A DNA stretch of 64,000 nt. Source: Diabrotica undecimpunctata. Lineage: Eukaryota; Arthropoda; Insecta; Coleoptera; Chrysomelidae. Of the stretch, positions 1 to 11,307 are shown one piece after another. Below the pieces are notes generated by a model. It saw nothing but the letters and a program-made list of their open reading frames with translations. It was not told where the DNA came from and made no database searches. The stretch spans positions 10,028,185 to 10,092,184 of the forward strand of contig NC_092810.1 in the NCBI RefSeq assembly GCF_040954645.1, written 5' to 3'. The position numbers and the translations under genes are program-made. Within the stretch, counting starts at the first letter, position 1, and each line of letters begins with the position of its first letter.

Positions 1-381
1 ACAAAATTGAAGCATTGGAAATGTGGGTTCATTGACGAATGCTGAAGATACCTTGGACAGCAAGGAAAACTAATAAAGAAGTACTAAGGAGCGTCAACAA
101 AGAAAGAGAACTGCTAAAGACTGTTAAACATCGAAAAATGACTTATCTGGGACATATAGTAAGGGAAAGTCGATATAAAATATTTCAACTGATCGTTAAA
201 GGCAAAATAGAGGGCCGTAGAGGTGTAGGAAGGAAACGGGTTTGTTGGTTGAGGTGCATTTGAGAATGGACTCGGATATGAAATGCGGGACAATTATTCC
301 ATATTGCAGAAGATCGAGAAGCTTTCGCAATTGTGATCGCCAACGTCGGATAATTTTGATATGGCACGCGAAGAAGAAGAT
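1..381 (+). mobile_element. LINE 3' end fragment (group alpha)
   Basis: This is the C-terminal tail of a non-LTR retrotransposon ORF2, cut by the window edge. The reading starts near base 5 with a KIEALEMW stretch, crosses an in-frame TGA, and runs through the conserved YLGHIVRESRY and GRRGVGRKR blocks; after a frameshift near base 255 it ends with DREAFAIVIANVG and a TAA at 351-353. A GAAGAAGAAGATAG tail follows. The same tail occurs at 1145-1305, 6526-7351, 21391-22045, 27065-27325 and 60091-61679, which is how it is recognised. The region holds no RT or endonuclease, so it is a dead 5'-truncated copy or one cut by the window. Confidence 0.8.
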
Positions 382-744
382 AGGTAGGTATTTTAATTCA
401 TCTAGATGACTATGATTAATTTAAAAATCAATGTTAAAATCAATCAATATTACTTAATTATTTTCTGGAGTGAATATTTTGGATAGCATGCTTTCAAAAA
501 TTTTAAGAAATATTTATATCACCTTTACTTAACCTATAAACTATCACAAGTTGTACTCGTAGCTTATAAATCTCGATAGCGCAAAATTCACTCCACTGCC
601 CCATGTTAAAATCTTCGAGAACTATAAGTATTTTTTGGTAAAAATTACTACACTACCGTAAATTTTTCCAGGTCTAGAAAAGGATGTTGCAGTTACGTAG
701 CTATCAAAATTAATGTTTCTTAGGTTAATATCAGATTTCCAGTC
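382..744. other. AT-rich stretch, nothing recognised
   Basis: No coding remnant, tandem repeat or inverted repeat was recognised here. Confidence 0.5.
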
Positions 745-850
745 TTAAGACACACAAAAAATATCAAAACTCTGTTCCTGGAGAAATATATCAAACATTT
801 CAATTTTATTCCATAAACATCGAGCAGTAATATGTAGCATTTCGAGTTTC
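745..850 (-). pseudogene. Jockey/CR1-like endonuclease start (short remnant)
   Basis: About 35 residues read on the minus strand resemble the opening of the AP-endonuclease of Jockey- or CR1-type LINEs, where a phrase of the form LHxNxRxLxNKxxxLxxFLxExxFDxxCxSE is usual. Seen here are MLHITARCLWNKIEMFDIF and then SFDIFCVS. The expected E of the SE pair is lost and stops follow at once. It is isolated and short, so chance similarity cannot be excluded. Confidence 0.35.
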
Positions 851-1144
851 ATATATATTAAAACGCTCAAATATTTTTTCAATCCTCTGCGTCGTTGGGA
901 CTGATAATATAAATATTTCTGGTCTGTATATAATAATTTTAATTGCATTCCTTTGATGTTGATTCCGGTTAACATTACGCATCAAATAAATATCTATTTA
1001 GGTTGATGAGAAAAGTATGCGGGGAGGCGAACGATTTTTGAATATTATGAGATCACTCTGGAATAGGCTACGATACGAGTCAGGTCATTGTATAGTCCGA
1101 ATTTTTCTTTTTTAAATTCGTAATTTTTCCAAGGAAAAATCTTG

Positions 1145-1305
1145 GGAAAGAGAAATGTGGGACGTAGGAGGATTTCCTGGTTGCGAAATTTAAGGGAGTG
1201 GTATGGGTGCAGTTCAATACCGTTGTTCAGAGCTGCAGCCAACAAAGTAAAGATTGCTGTGATGGTAGCCAACCTCCGATAGGGACGGTACTGCAAGAAG
1301 AAGAA
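1145..1305 (+). mobile_element. LINE 3' end fragment (group alpha)
   Basis: A continuous 44-codon stretch starting at 1145 reads through GRRRISWLRNLREWY and LFRAAANKVKIAVMVANLR to a TAG, followed by a GAAGAAGAA tail. This is the last part of the same LINE tail as at 1-381, strongly 5'-truncated. The insertion is only about 160 bp. No target duplication was recognised. The antisense frame is also open here, but it is only the shadow of the conserved tail. Confidence 0.8.
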
Positions 1306-2476
1306 TGGTTTTTCGTTATTCATTTTTTGTCATCGGAAATTGGTTAGTAAGCAGTGAAGTGTAGTTAAGGAAGAGATTGATTCGGAAGAAATAGCTTGCG
1401 GCGTCTAGTTCTTCAAAGCCGGCAATTTTTTTTGTGGAGAGGTGAATTTGTTGAGTTAATCACCGATTTGTTGTTCTGTGTCCTATGGAGGAGTTTTGTA
1501 AAGCAGCGTTACAACAATTTGACAAGGTCTACATGGTTTTAAGCAGGAGCCTTTGAGAGGCTGAGTTTTGAAGATTGCAGTTTGTTACCATCCAGGATAA
1601 TCCGAAGCCCGAATCAGTTCCAACTTCTCAAGAATTGTCATAGCGCCATTGTAAGGTTTGTTTGTATGTAACGTTTCTCTCTAAACCAGGAGTTGTAGAA
1701 TTATTTCCTTTAAAAAGATTTTTACCCTTTATATTTTTTAGGAAAGAAAAGCCTTTCTTTCCATCCAGCAAGAGGATTCTTTTAAACGGCGTCCAAATTC
1801 AAATAGTTTAGGAATCTTCTTGTGTTTTGTTGCCCAGAAAATCTATGTAAGTATTTTTTTAAATACTTTCTTTGTAGTTACCCTATCCAGTTCCTCCATT
1901 ATTCACTTACTTTCGACCCAGCTCTCCAACCAAATCAAGTGTGGCCGTTCGCAAAGGTTTCGGTTTGTTTGCTTACCCTATCTAAAGCCGAGTAATTGCT
2001 GTTCCCTCTTTCAACCCTCTATAAGTGGTATCCAATGTGGTAGGCAAATTAAACCGTTACAAGTATGGAAAATATTTAACAAATTGTTTTACTGAAAAAC
2101 AAACCAAAGTTTTACCAAAGAGACATTACATACAAAATATTTTAAAAGCTACGCTACTGCTAACCACACAAAGAATTTCAGCGACGATAAGAACAATGTC
2201 ATGTGCTCGTTTCACATAAATAACGACGATTTTTTACGGATTTAAGGAGAGAAAAATGCACGTTGTGTGGATATTTGACCCGTATAAGTCTCCTAATCAA
2301 TTTTTACACGTGTGCGATATACATGGATTTATGAGGATAACATGAACATTTTTATATAATTACAGGTTCGTTTGCATTAAATTGTTGCTACAAATTAAGC
2401 CATTATATTTTCAGATTAATTGATTTTTTAGTGACTTAAATTTCTTGCAACTTCTTTGCCTCTCTGCCTTCTCTGG
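1306..2476. other. No gene recognised
   Basis: Short open frames occur at 1820-2219, but they show no motif or family resemblance I can name. No repeat structure was seen. Confidence 0.4.
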
Positions 2477-2820
2477 CAACTGAAGTTGCCAGCTGAAGTC
2501 CGTTTGAAGAGGTTTACTCTCCGGATACTGGAACTCACTTAAGCATGGGTGTATGTTACCTGAAGTAAAATCTAATTAAAATATTAAACATCATATAATA
2601 TTATCAACATCATGTACACTCTTTGGTAATACATTACATTTTAAAGGGTTTTTACCCAAATATTTTGGTGGCTCAGGCATGGTAACCTGTATTTTAACCT
2701 GATGATGGAACGGTTGTTCCGAAAACGTTCGTGTTTTTAATGTTGCCCTTTTAAGGGTTTTTATAAAATAAAATATACCCACATACAAAGACTAACCTCT
2801 TTTTGTTATACGTGGTATAC
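2477..2820 (+). mobile_element. Half-copy of Penelope-like terminal repeat
   Basis: This segment matches the right arm of the palindrome at 13769-14426 almost base for base, from the centre-proximal GTCCGTTTGAAGAGG to the end AACCTCTTTTTG. Only one arm is present; its inner end starts with a small palindrome at 2477-2492 instead of the second arm. It contains a hammerhead-like core at 2681-2747. On its right it adjoins LINE reverse-transcriptase sequence on the minus strand, so it appears to be inserted in, or to have truncated, that LINE. The Penelope-like assignment rests on the ribozyme and the repeat architecture; no Penelope RT is present in the window. Confidence 0.65.
2681..2747 (+). 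ncRNA. Hammerhead ribozyme-like motif (type I layout)
   Basis: Core CTGATGA at 2699-2705, stem II GGAAC/GTTCC (2707-2711 and 2716-2720) closed by loop GGTT, GAA at 2721-2723, then minimal stem III AAC/GTT with C at 2730 as the predicted cleavage base. Outer stem I can form between GGTAAC at 2681 and GTTGCC at 2742. A stem III of three base pairs with no loop is the layout known for Penelope-like elements, where activity is expected mainly in tandem dimers. The loop differs from the 14302-14368 copy while the stem is conserved. Confidence 0.6.
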
Positions 2821-3740
2821 AGCCAGCTACAGGAATTATTTTCCTTGTGGATTTTGTTAAATAAGTCTACTAACAAATGGATTCGATCTTCGTCTATAAA
2901 CTTTAGTATATCCGCTGGTAGCTCGTCTGGTCCTGAAGCTTTGCTATTCTTCTGAAAAATTATCACAAGGAGGCTGCCTTTGATCGTCAAACGTCAAACA
3001 GTTCTTCTATGTATGTCTGTCAATGTTTTAGTTTCTCCTCTGTTTTCATTATCATGTTGGTCTATAAGTACTGTCTGCTTCCTGTTTCTATTGTTGATCA
3101 TTTCTTTAACTTTCTTGTGAAGATAGAACGAATCATATTTGGCTTCCAAGTTTTCAATCGCCTTACATTTGTTTTGTAAACATTGTTTTTTAGCGTCGCG
3201 GGTTTTTCTTTTGATCTCTGTGTTAATTTGCTAATACTGTTCTTCATTTTTGCCTCTCGATAGTCTTCGAGAATTCATCAATAACAAAATTTCGTCACTC
3301 ATTCATTCTTTCTGTTTCTTTGGTTTTCCTCTCTTCAAAATATTTTTAGCGGACTCCAGCACGTTCTTTTTAATAATGGCCCAGTGTTTATTAATGTGTA
3401 GTTCTGGTATCTTCTCTGTCTTTTCAAGTTTTTCAAGATTTGCCTGAATGCTTGTTTCTACCTGATGTTTAATTGTTTCATCATTTAAACGATTATCTAT
3501 TACTTGTTTGGGCTTAGGTGTTTGTACTCTTTTAAGTTTTATTCGGAATTATGCCACTACTGGATTGTGGTCTGACCGTATATCTGCTCCTGGATACGTT
3601 TTCACAGATTCGATTGGGTTTTTATATCTGTTGTTTATGGTTATATAATCTATTTGATTTCGTATAATATGGTCTTTAGTGTCTCCAGGAGATTTCCACG
3701 TGTATACTCGTCTTCTTGGTAGTTGATAAAATGTGTTTTT
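2816..3740 (-). mobile_element. LINE fragment: endonuclease end, linker, RT start (group alpha)
   Basis: Read on the minus strand from 3740, frames give the C-terminal part of the AP-endonuclease (YTWKSPGDTKDHIIRNQIDY and then SDHNPVVA), a lysine-rich linker typical of LINE ORF2, and the first RT block (KNSKASGPDELPADILKFI, then DLFNKIHK). It breaks off after about WLYTT, where the Penelope-like half-copy begins. Several frameshifts and stops are present. The RT catalytic region is absent, so this copy cannot work. Its last 48 bases also occur beside the palindrome at 13721-13768. Confidence 0.75.
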
Positions 3741-4574
3741 AATTATAAAATTATTATATACCTTTTTATATACCTTTTATATACAAAAATATATAAATGA
3801 TACCTTTTATAAAGGATTTTAACAAAAATTTTTTAACTTTGAATAGTTTCGTGATTATGAGATCATTTAGCGTGCTCTTGCCATATCATTCAATCTAGAA
3901 ATAAACTTATAAAAGGATTTTGAGTTTATTTAATAAAACGAACGATAGTGATAACAATAATCCGTGCTAAACGGACATTGATGCCACCCATCGATCTCAT
4001 ATTAAAACATCAAACTACAATTAGCAGTTCACGTGATGGGTAATGGTTAGGTGACTTTAGAAAAAAGAACGTAGTAATTAGTCTGTTATAAATTATTAAC
4101 TGATAATTTCTGTGGTAGCCATCTGATAATGCAGTATATTAGACAGTACGTGTGCAAAAATAACAAATTATACACATCAACCGCCATAACCTGAAAATGA
4201 TAGGCCATGTGTTTGTGTTGATTCTTATCTCGTCGGTCTCATTATATTAATTAGATTGGGAGTATGCGATTATCGGCTTTACTTTGTTAATAATATATGC
4301 ACAAGAGAAAATTTTAAAAGAAAGTTTTTGTTTTAAATGCCACCCTGGGAAAGGGTTTTCATGTAAAATAATATATTCAGCAACGTTATAATCCTTTAAC
4401 TCGAACGAAGATAAACAAGCCCCCGAGGAAAGGAATGCTTTGTTTATTATGCAAAAATGAATCTGCAGACTTCTTAATTATATATTTTTAAACTTTATAA
4501 ATCTAAGTAGTCTCAGAACCGTTACATTTTTCATAGTTTTTATCTTAATCGTGGATGAAAATAAATGTTTCAAA
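3741..4574. other. AT-rich stretch, nothing recognised
   Basis: Near 3750-3820 there are several near-copies of TATACCTTTTATA, a short local repeat. No coding remnant was recognised in the rest. Confidence 0.4.
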
Positions 4575-4930
4575 TGGTTAACTACCTCAAAGCTTGCTCG
4601 ATGTGAGCCCGAACCATTTCCACACATATTGAAGCCACCAGTATTTTTCCTGCATGGCCCCCACCAGCTATCTATTTTTCTCTTGGTAATAAATTGAAGT
4701 AGAATAGGTTGGTGTCCCAATATGCTGGTACTTTATGTTTGTGGCATTTTTGCTCCTGGATATACGAAGAATGCGTAGGTTTATCCACATTTCGAATACT
4801 TTTAGAGAAAGAAACAAATTCTTGCTTATGAGAATCTTTTTCATATTGTTAAATGCTGCTCTAGCTCGTTCTAGTGTGTAAAGGGACAGTAAAGTGCAAG
4901 ACATGATGACGTGTTCTGTTAGCATCATTT
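4575..4930 (-). mobile_element. LINE C-terminal fragment with internal deletion (group alpha)
   Basis: The minus strand reads ERARAAFNNMKKIL, then jumps directly to FEMWINLRILRIS and NATN, and after a frameshift to WLQYVWKWFGLTSSKL, matching the order of the group alpha tail (compare 60091-61679) but lacking the RxxKCYVFxVLxYGAE block in between. The catalytic RT is missing. The deletion and frameshifts mark it as an old copy. Its left end lies near the LF of the tail, with no clear GAA tail visible. Confidence 0.65.
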
Positions 4931-5445
4931 AGCTTCTCCTGCTCAATTCCTATCTACACCTCCAAGTTGGTACACATCGGTAAACTGAACAACTCCACTG
5001 AAGAATGGGTAATTAACCCCCGTGGAAGGTAGGGCGTAAGGACCAGGGCTGACGAAGAAGGTAGTCTTGGTGCTCAGATGATTGGGGGTTAAATGAAGGG
5101 TTAGCAATTCTTCCTTGAAAAACCCAAGTACTGCCAGTATAATAGCTAATGGGACAAACGGACGAATCTCACAACGATTTCAGCTAAGAAAAATTGAAAT
5201 GATTATGGATTAATATTTAGACCGTAGAATGTTCGAACTGTCTTAAGGCACTTAAGGAAATCACTGTCCTGGCACTCCAGGAAATCAAATAGAAGAGTTA
5301 GGGAGAAATTCGTATAAATAAATTCTTACTATACTACTCTAGAAATTCTTGCTATCGTGACAATAATTAATGTATATGCACTGACAGATGAGGTACTGAA
5401 GTTGCAGATATTGAAAGAAAATCACAAGCCATCTTCGATAAAGTC
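4931..5445 (+). mobile_element. Probable LINE 5' leader and endonuclease start
   Basis: On the plus strand about 5235-5295 reads NVRT and, in another frame, LKEITVLALQEIK, the usual opening of LINE AP-endonucleases. At about 5350 a second piece reads VTIINVYALTDE, corresponding to the IINVYAPTE block. The intervening sequence is shortened and frameshifted. The 300 bases before it lack coding signs and could be the element's 5' leader; that is inference. It ends where the hAT pseudogene begins on the other strand. Confidence 0.45.
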
Positions 5446-5454
5446 GGATATTCT

Positions 5455-6525
5455 GTCTCATGTGTCCTCCAACTCTAAAATGTCTTTCGAAATGGCGGCT
5501 CTGGGTTTTCTTAGGTACTCCTCGAACTCGTCAATAACGAAGCATTGATGACAAGATCCAGATGAAGTCGAGGGGCATGTATACAGTTTCTCAAAGTCTA
5601 TTAAGTCTTCATCGTCATCATATTCACATACTGTCTTTCCATTTCTTGGTGCTTCTAGAGATTTATTCACTGAGTCTAGAGTTTTATATTCTTAATAAAG
5701 TTCATTAAATTTGCTCAGGCTTTCTGTTTTAATTTGCTTCCCTTTAATGTCATGTCAAAAGTCTAAGCCTTATGTGTTGGGTCTAAAATTAACGAGATAC
5801 AATAAATTTAGTTGCTCATCTTATAATGTTTAATCAATTTGTCTCGAGCTGCTTGAAAACCCAGAAAGAGCCTTTGATCCACTTTAGATCGATTAAGTCT
5901 CTCATCTAATTGTTTTACGATTGATTCAATTTTATCGAGCAAGAGATTGAATGATACAATGACTAGTGGTAATGTAACATATTTTTCTCCACCATGTTTC
6001 GTTGACAAAAGTTTAAAGTTTATTAGAAACTTATGTATTTTTTTGAGCATTTGCCATTCACTATCTGTTATTTGAAAGTCGTTCAATTCGGTGACAGATG
6101 TGCATAATATGTTAATGCTAGTTCTCACTTTTAAACCAAATCCAATTATATCACGTGTGGAATTTCATCTCGTCGGACAGTCGAATATGGGATTCAGATT
6201 TGATGGCAAGTCAGTTGCTTCACAAGCAGACTGAAACTTCCTCTTCAATATCTTACTTCTTTTTATTTTACTAGAAATACTGCGTAATTTTGTTATAGCC
6301 GCACGTGAGTCAGAAATATTAGGCACATATTCTTCATCTTGCTCAGTTTCGTCTTTATAGGCTTTATAATGTTCTTCTTGTCTGTTATTGTCAGTTTAAC
6401 TGTGTAATGCTAAGGTCTTTAATAGATCTTGTACACCAAGGTTCAAAATGTGAGCAAAGCACCGGAAATATTGATTGTGCGAATCAAAGTGTGGCAGCTG
6501 TTTGCTCAGTTCAAACATCTTCTTT
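5455..6525 (-). pseudogene. hAT transposase pseudogene (C-terminal half)
   Basis: Read on the minus strand, fragments appear in hAT order: FELSKQLPHFDS, CFAHILNLGVQDLLK (the CxxH block), KLRSISSKIKRSK, a C-terminal-core TRWNST block with the Trp codon changed to a stop (TCA at 6165-6167 on the plus strand), a longer open part from 6128 to 5808, LDPTHK with stops, and an EYLRKPRAAI dimerisation-side block ending near 5458. These correspond to the ZBED/hAT transposase RNase H-like domain. At least four stops disrupt it. The N-terminal BED finger and first catalytic Asp are not found; LINE sequence adjoins it at 6526. Confidence 0.75.
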
Positions 6526-7351
6526 ACGTGCCATCTCCGCGACGGAGGTTGGCAATCATCATGGTTATTCTGATCTTAGATACTGCCGCTCTGAATAGTT
6601 CGATTGATGTGCATCCTCCCTACACTTCTCTTGCCTTGAATTTTCCCTTGTATAATTAATAGAAGTATATTATATCTTTCATTAAGCATAACATGGCCCA
6701 GGTATTGCAGCTTTCGTATCTTGATGGTTTTCAATATTTCCATTCTTTTGTTGACTCTTGTCTTGACTTCGTTGTTTGTTACATGCTCTGTCCATGATAT
6801 CTTCAGGATTCTTCTATACACTCATAGTTTAAATGCTTTCAAATTTTTAGTAGTCGACGCGTTAAGTGTCCATGCTTCTATCCCGTAAAGCAGAGTCGAA
6901 AAATATAACACCTTGCCAACCTAACTCTCAAGTCTAATTTCAGTTCTCTTGCACAAATCTCATAAATTTAGTTTTCTTGATGTTTATTGATAATCTATAT
7001 TCTTCTCCATACTCAACTATTTTATTTATTAGCTTTTGAAGGTCTTGGAGGTTGTCTGCTATTATGATAGTATCGTCTGCACATTTAATGTTGTTAATTG
7101 GAGTTTCATTGACCTTTATTCCTAATGTTTCTCCCACAACAGCTCTTTTCATAATTCCTTCAGAGTATACATTGAATAGTAGTGGTGACAATAGACACCC
7201 CTATCGCATTCCTCTTTTAATTTCGAATTCTTCTCATGTATGTTCATTAATGCGTATGTGTGCCTGCTGTGTATAATATAGATTTGTTATAATTCGAAGG
7301 TCGTATTGTAATTGTTTCGCTTTGAGGACGTCCATTAGCTCTTTGTGGGTC
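6526..7351 (-). mobile_element. LINE, 5'-truncated (group alpha)
   Basis: From 7351 down, the minus strand reads HKELMDVLKAKQ, LRIITNLYYTQQ, KRGMRxGCLLSPLLFNVYSE, an RT catalytic block in which the expected YADD has become CADD, then an internal gap and the C-terminal tail (RRILKISWTEHVTNNEV, LQYLGHVM, LFRAAVSKI, IANLR) and a short AAGAAGA-like tail. Two stops lie in frame: TGA at 7234-7236 and TAG at 7201-7203, the latter at the usual Q of RQGC. The left end abuts hAT sequence directly, so it looks inserted into that gene. It is dead. Confidence 0.8.
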
Positions 7352-8620
7352 GCCTCTTCACTTCCTCCGTAACGTTATTATCAGACGTGACTAGGGATCC
7401 CAAGTATATAAAGTTTTTTTACCCCCTCAATGTTGTATTCTCCTATTGTTATATTTTGTGGCTGCCTTATTTCTGCGTTTTTAGTTACCTGCATATATTT
7501 TGTTTTGGTCTGATTGATTTTATGACCACTATTTTGTGCAGCTCGTTCTATTTGGTTGTATGCCTCTATCCTTTCTCTTTTTGATCTTACGATTATGTCA
7601 ACATCATCTGCAATTGCTAGTATTTGCACGCTTTTATTAATGATTGTTCCTCGTGTATTGGCTGTTGTGTCCCTCAGTATTTTCTCGAGTACGATGTTGA
7701 ACAAGATGCATGATAGAGCGTCTGCCTGGCGTAGTCCCTTTTTCACATCTATTTTTTCCGTTAATTCATTTTGTATCCTGATTCTACTTTCTACTTTTAG
7801 AGATTCTTTTATCAGTTCTATTAGTTGTGTTGGTATATCAAATTCTTTCATCGCTTTTATTAAGAATTCTCGGTTTATATTGTCATATGCGCTTTCAAAG
7901 TCTATGAAGAGATGATGTGTGTCGATGTTATATTCACTTGTTTTTTCGAGGATCTGTCGCAGAACAAATATCTGGTCTATTGTTGATTTCTGTCTTCAGA
8001 AGCCACTTTGCTATTTGCCAACTATTTTTTCAGCATGTGGTCTAAGTCTTTCATAAATGACGTTGGACATTATTTTGTATGCTGCATTCAGCAGCGTGAT
8101 TCCGCGGTAGTTTCCATATTCTAACTGATTTCCTTTTTTATGCAATGGTACAATAATATCGATATTCCACTCCGCTGGTAGCTGTTTATTTGACCATATC
8201 TTTGTTATCAACTCATTTATTGTTTTTTGCAGTGCGTCTCCTCCTTACTTCAGTAACTCCGATGCTATTTGATCCGATCCCTATGCTTTATTGTTCTTTA
8301 ATTTGTCTATTGCTGCTCTAATATCGGCTATTGTTGGTGGAGTCTTTTCTCTGTTGTCTGCTTGGTCTAATGGTATGTCAGGGTTCGTCTCTCTCCGATC
8401 TTCTTCAAGCTTTTCCGTAAAATGTCCTGTCCATCTACTTAGTATCTCTTGCTGTTCTGTCAATATATTACCTTCCTTATCTCTCTCCCTAAAACAATAC
8501 TCAGTCCTAACTGTTAAACGCAAGAGTCTTGCAGGCTTGGTCTTGTTCTTGCTTATATCTTGCATAGCCATTCTTGGATTTGGTCTTGCTAAAATTAGGC
8601 GATCTTGATCTTGCAAAAAC
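7352..8620 (-). mobile_element. LINE RT fragment (group gamma)
   Basis: The minus strand gives the pre-RT region (SRWTGHFTEKLEED), the RT block ending IDKLKNNKA, HKKGNQLEYGNYRGITLLN, a gap, LRQADALSCILFNIVLEK, an AIADDVDIIV catalytic box (YADD changed to IADD) and, after a one-base frameshift near 7395, LGSLVTSDNNVTEEVKRR. It stops exactly where the group alpha LINE begins (about 7351), in the same orientation. Frameshifts and stops at about 8000 and 8250 break the ORF. No endonuclease or tail is present. Confidence 0.8.
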
Positions 8621-9334
8621 GCAAATCCAAGATTGCAAGATTAAGACCGATTTTGGACAACACTACGTATTATATGACTATGACTTACTATGACTTTTAA
8701 ATCTCTATTATCTAAGACTGCTTCTTTTATGAAAATGCTTACTTTTCTACTAATTGTCAATGAAAATGAACTGATATTTTTGTGAATAAAAAACATTTAC
8801 TTGGTTTGTTTACTCGTTTACTAAATCACCAATTATTTTAAGACAAATTTTGTATTTGAAAATTACAAAATTCCTAACTTTCGGCGAGCAGCATATTTAT
8901 ACTACACTTAACTCAATGAAAGATTATATATTCATGGATCTTTGAAGTAAGCATTGAAAGAAATCTGTTCAAACATCGCTAAATTATCAATGAAGCATGA
9001 GAATGACGTACGACGTCTCGGTAAATATAGTTTTCGTGTAATATAATTTTTGTTGTCTTTACCTGTCGACTAGTTTCATTTTCAAACATGGCACATTATT
9101 TAATATTGATGTTTACCAAGTCGTTTAAATTATATGTTTATTAGAAATTATAATACATTTTACCGTATATTTTACAGGGTAAATAATATTTGTAATTTAC
9201 GCAGCATATACGTGAGTTGCTCAAAGCCAGAATGGTATGAGTCATATTGAACTTTCAATTTCCAAAAATTTCTTTTTCAGTTTTTATTTTTTCAAAATTC
9301 TGATTTTTTATTAGAAAAATAACCAAACGTTCAG
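8621..9334. other. No gene recognised
   Basis: The first 50 bases hold short inverted copies of CTTGGATTTG and TCTTGCAA-like words next to the LINE boundary. No further structure was recognised. Confidence 0.4.
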
Positions 9335-9610
9335 AAGTCATCATCATTATCTTTGCTTTCATCCCTATACGGGATCGGCTATCCCAATTAGATTCTCCAT
9401 AAGTTTCTATCTTCGGCCATACCAATATCACTCTCCTTTACCGATCTGTCCTACCTAAGCGTCTCCCCCAGGTATTCTTTGGTCTTCATGTCCTCTCGGG
9501 AACGTGCAAATCAGCAATTCTTCGTATTGGGTGATTGACGCCTTGACGTTGAAGATGTTTGAACCATCTTAACCTATGCTCTCTCATTTTGGCATCAATT
9601 GGTGTTATCC
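9335..9610 (-). pseudogene. Degenerate LINE C-terminal tail
   Basis: The minus strand reads RLRWFKHLQRQG, then a RPKNTW-like phrase, and after frameshifts MAEDRNLWR followed by an ADPV-type end. This order (RLRWxGHxxR, RPKxTW, DRxxWRxxxxxADP) is the closing segment of several insect LINE ORF2 proteins. No catalytic part is present, and the match is by pattern only. Confidence 0.4.
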
Positions 9611-9868
9611 CTAGACTTTTATGTCATAAAACACATCATTTGCCTCCTTTCACCTTATCCATTCATCCCTAATTTTCTAGGTACTAAAGACTATTACTTT
9701 TCACGGTCATTTTACCATTCAAAGTTATCCTTTTATTTATAGTAACTACAAGCTTAAATAAACATGTCAAAAACGCTGTTTTTGGTCTAAATTCCTTTTA
9801 GTATTTTCTGCTAACACTACATCATTAGCATTCAATAAGCACCAAGGAATCATCATTATTTTTTTTTC

Positions 9869-10215
9869 TTATATAACGTATGTCGTACCATCTGCGAATT
9901 GTAAGGATTTGTACAAAGATATGAATTTAGACAAACCGTTGACATAAATAATAAACAAAAGAGGTCCTAATACCGAATCTTGTGAGACTTCATGTTTAAG
10001 AGATAGAAAATCGGAGAGATGACTTTTAGACACTACCGCCTGGTATCTGACACATAGGTAAGAAGTTGTAAGCTTAAGAGGGATACTTCTGATTCCATAA
10101 TAATTTAATTTGTGGATCGCAAAGTTGCAAAGAGAAATTGCTATGTGATTGAGATCATTGATCATTGAGGTTATTCCAGCACCCAAAAGCTCTATTTGGT
10201 AGAAAGTTTTCTCTT
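9869..10215 (-). pseudogene. Jockey-like RT fragment
   Basis: An open minus-strand stretch carries the middle of a Jockey/CR1-type reverse transcriptase: HKLNYYGIRSIPLK, SYLCVRYQAVV, SFL-type spacing, then QDSVLGPLLFIIYVNGL and LQFADGTTYVI. In active enzymes these read PQGSVLGPLLF and FADD; here the second catalytic Asp of FADD is Gly and the Q-G pair is Q-D, so the enzyme would be dead. Sequence upstream in the same frame (10215-10291) does not continue the RT convincingly. Stops follow the FADG box immediately. Confidence 0.75.
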
Positions 10216-10374
10216 GATCTTGTAGAAAAGATTTTTTTTTAAGTTTACACTGGTGACCCCTAGGACGTTCATCTTGATTTATGGTAAACATTTCATCGAT
10301 ATTTCCAATGCTAAATTTTAATATTTTGTATGTGGTAATTAAGTTTCCACGTTGTCATCGAAGTTCAAATGAAG

Positions 10375-11307
10375 TTAAGTTAGCTATACGAAGTCTTTCT
10401 GCATAAGAAGGTCTTCTCATTAACTTCATGTAGTTCTTTGAAACTTGTAGCAAATATTACAATGCCATCAGCGTATCTTAAATGACTCAGTTTTCTTTGA
10501 AAAAATTCGATTCGTTGAAAAAATTTTTCAATTCTTCAAGAATAATTTCACTCCCCTCCTTTAACATTTCTACAAGTATTCCATCTGGGCCTGGAGCCTT
10601 ATTGTTCTTTAGTTGTGCCATAGCTTGTTTTATTTCGAAGGATTCTGTGTTAGGGAGTATTTATGAGTTGACACTCTTTACTTTTCTTTTAAGATCTTTC
10701 TTTGCAGTGTTATCTGGGTTCTTGTTTGAGGAATATAAATCACGGTAAAATGTTTGAATAACTTTTAGGATTTCGTTCTTTTCTCTTATTTCTTTTCTAT
10801 CTTTATCCTTTAATGAGATTATTATATACTTTCCGAAGTTTAATCTTAGGCATTGCAGGCCTCGGTTCCTTTCTATCATTTTTTCTACCTTGTTTTTATT
10901 ATAGGTCCTTTAATCTTCCTTTACTCCCTTCTTTATTTGTTTATTTAATTCTTTGAAGTTTCTTTGGTGTTTCACTTTCCTTCGCTTAGAAATGTGCATC
11001 TCTTTTCCATCAACCGTTTTGTTCTGTCACTTATTCTGTCTTCTTTATTTTTCGTTTTCTTTGCAACAGTCAGTCCTGCTTTAAAGAGCTTTTGTTTATT
11101 AATTGTGTTCATGTCGGAGTATTCTTGTTGATAATATTCTACAAATTCTTTTCTCAAGACTTCTCTGTACTCATCTCCCTTCTGTTGTATTTTAGTTACT
11201 CTCGTTACTAGTTCTAGCCAATGAATTGCACGGTGTAATAGGAATCGCATATCAAGAAAATCTGAATATTCCTTATATATTTTTTCAAATTGAAAATGTG
11301 ACAACAA
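10375..11307 (-). mobile_element. LINE fragment: linker and RT start with internal deletion
   Basis: From 11307 the minus strand reads a charged linker ending ISDRTKRLMEK, then a second open segment (10879-10661) with KDKDRKEIREKNEILKVIQTFYRDLYSS, a stop, and QAMAQLKNNKAPGPDGILVE, the first RT block. After about KNFFNESNFF the sequence jumps to RYADGIVIFATSFKEL, the catalytic box with the second Asp changed to Gly. The roughly 130 residues expected between these blocks are deleted. It probably belongs with group beta or a relative. Not functional. Confidence 0.75.

Noticed and set aside
4931..5240. RNA gene in the GC-richer stretch before the endonuclease fragment
   Set aside because: No tRNA or other fold could be supported by eye; LINE leader is the simpler reading.
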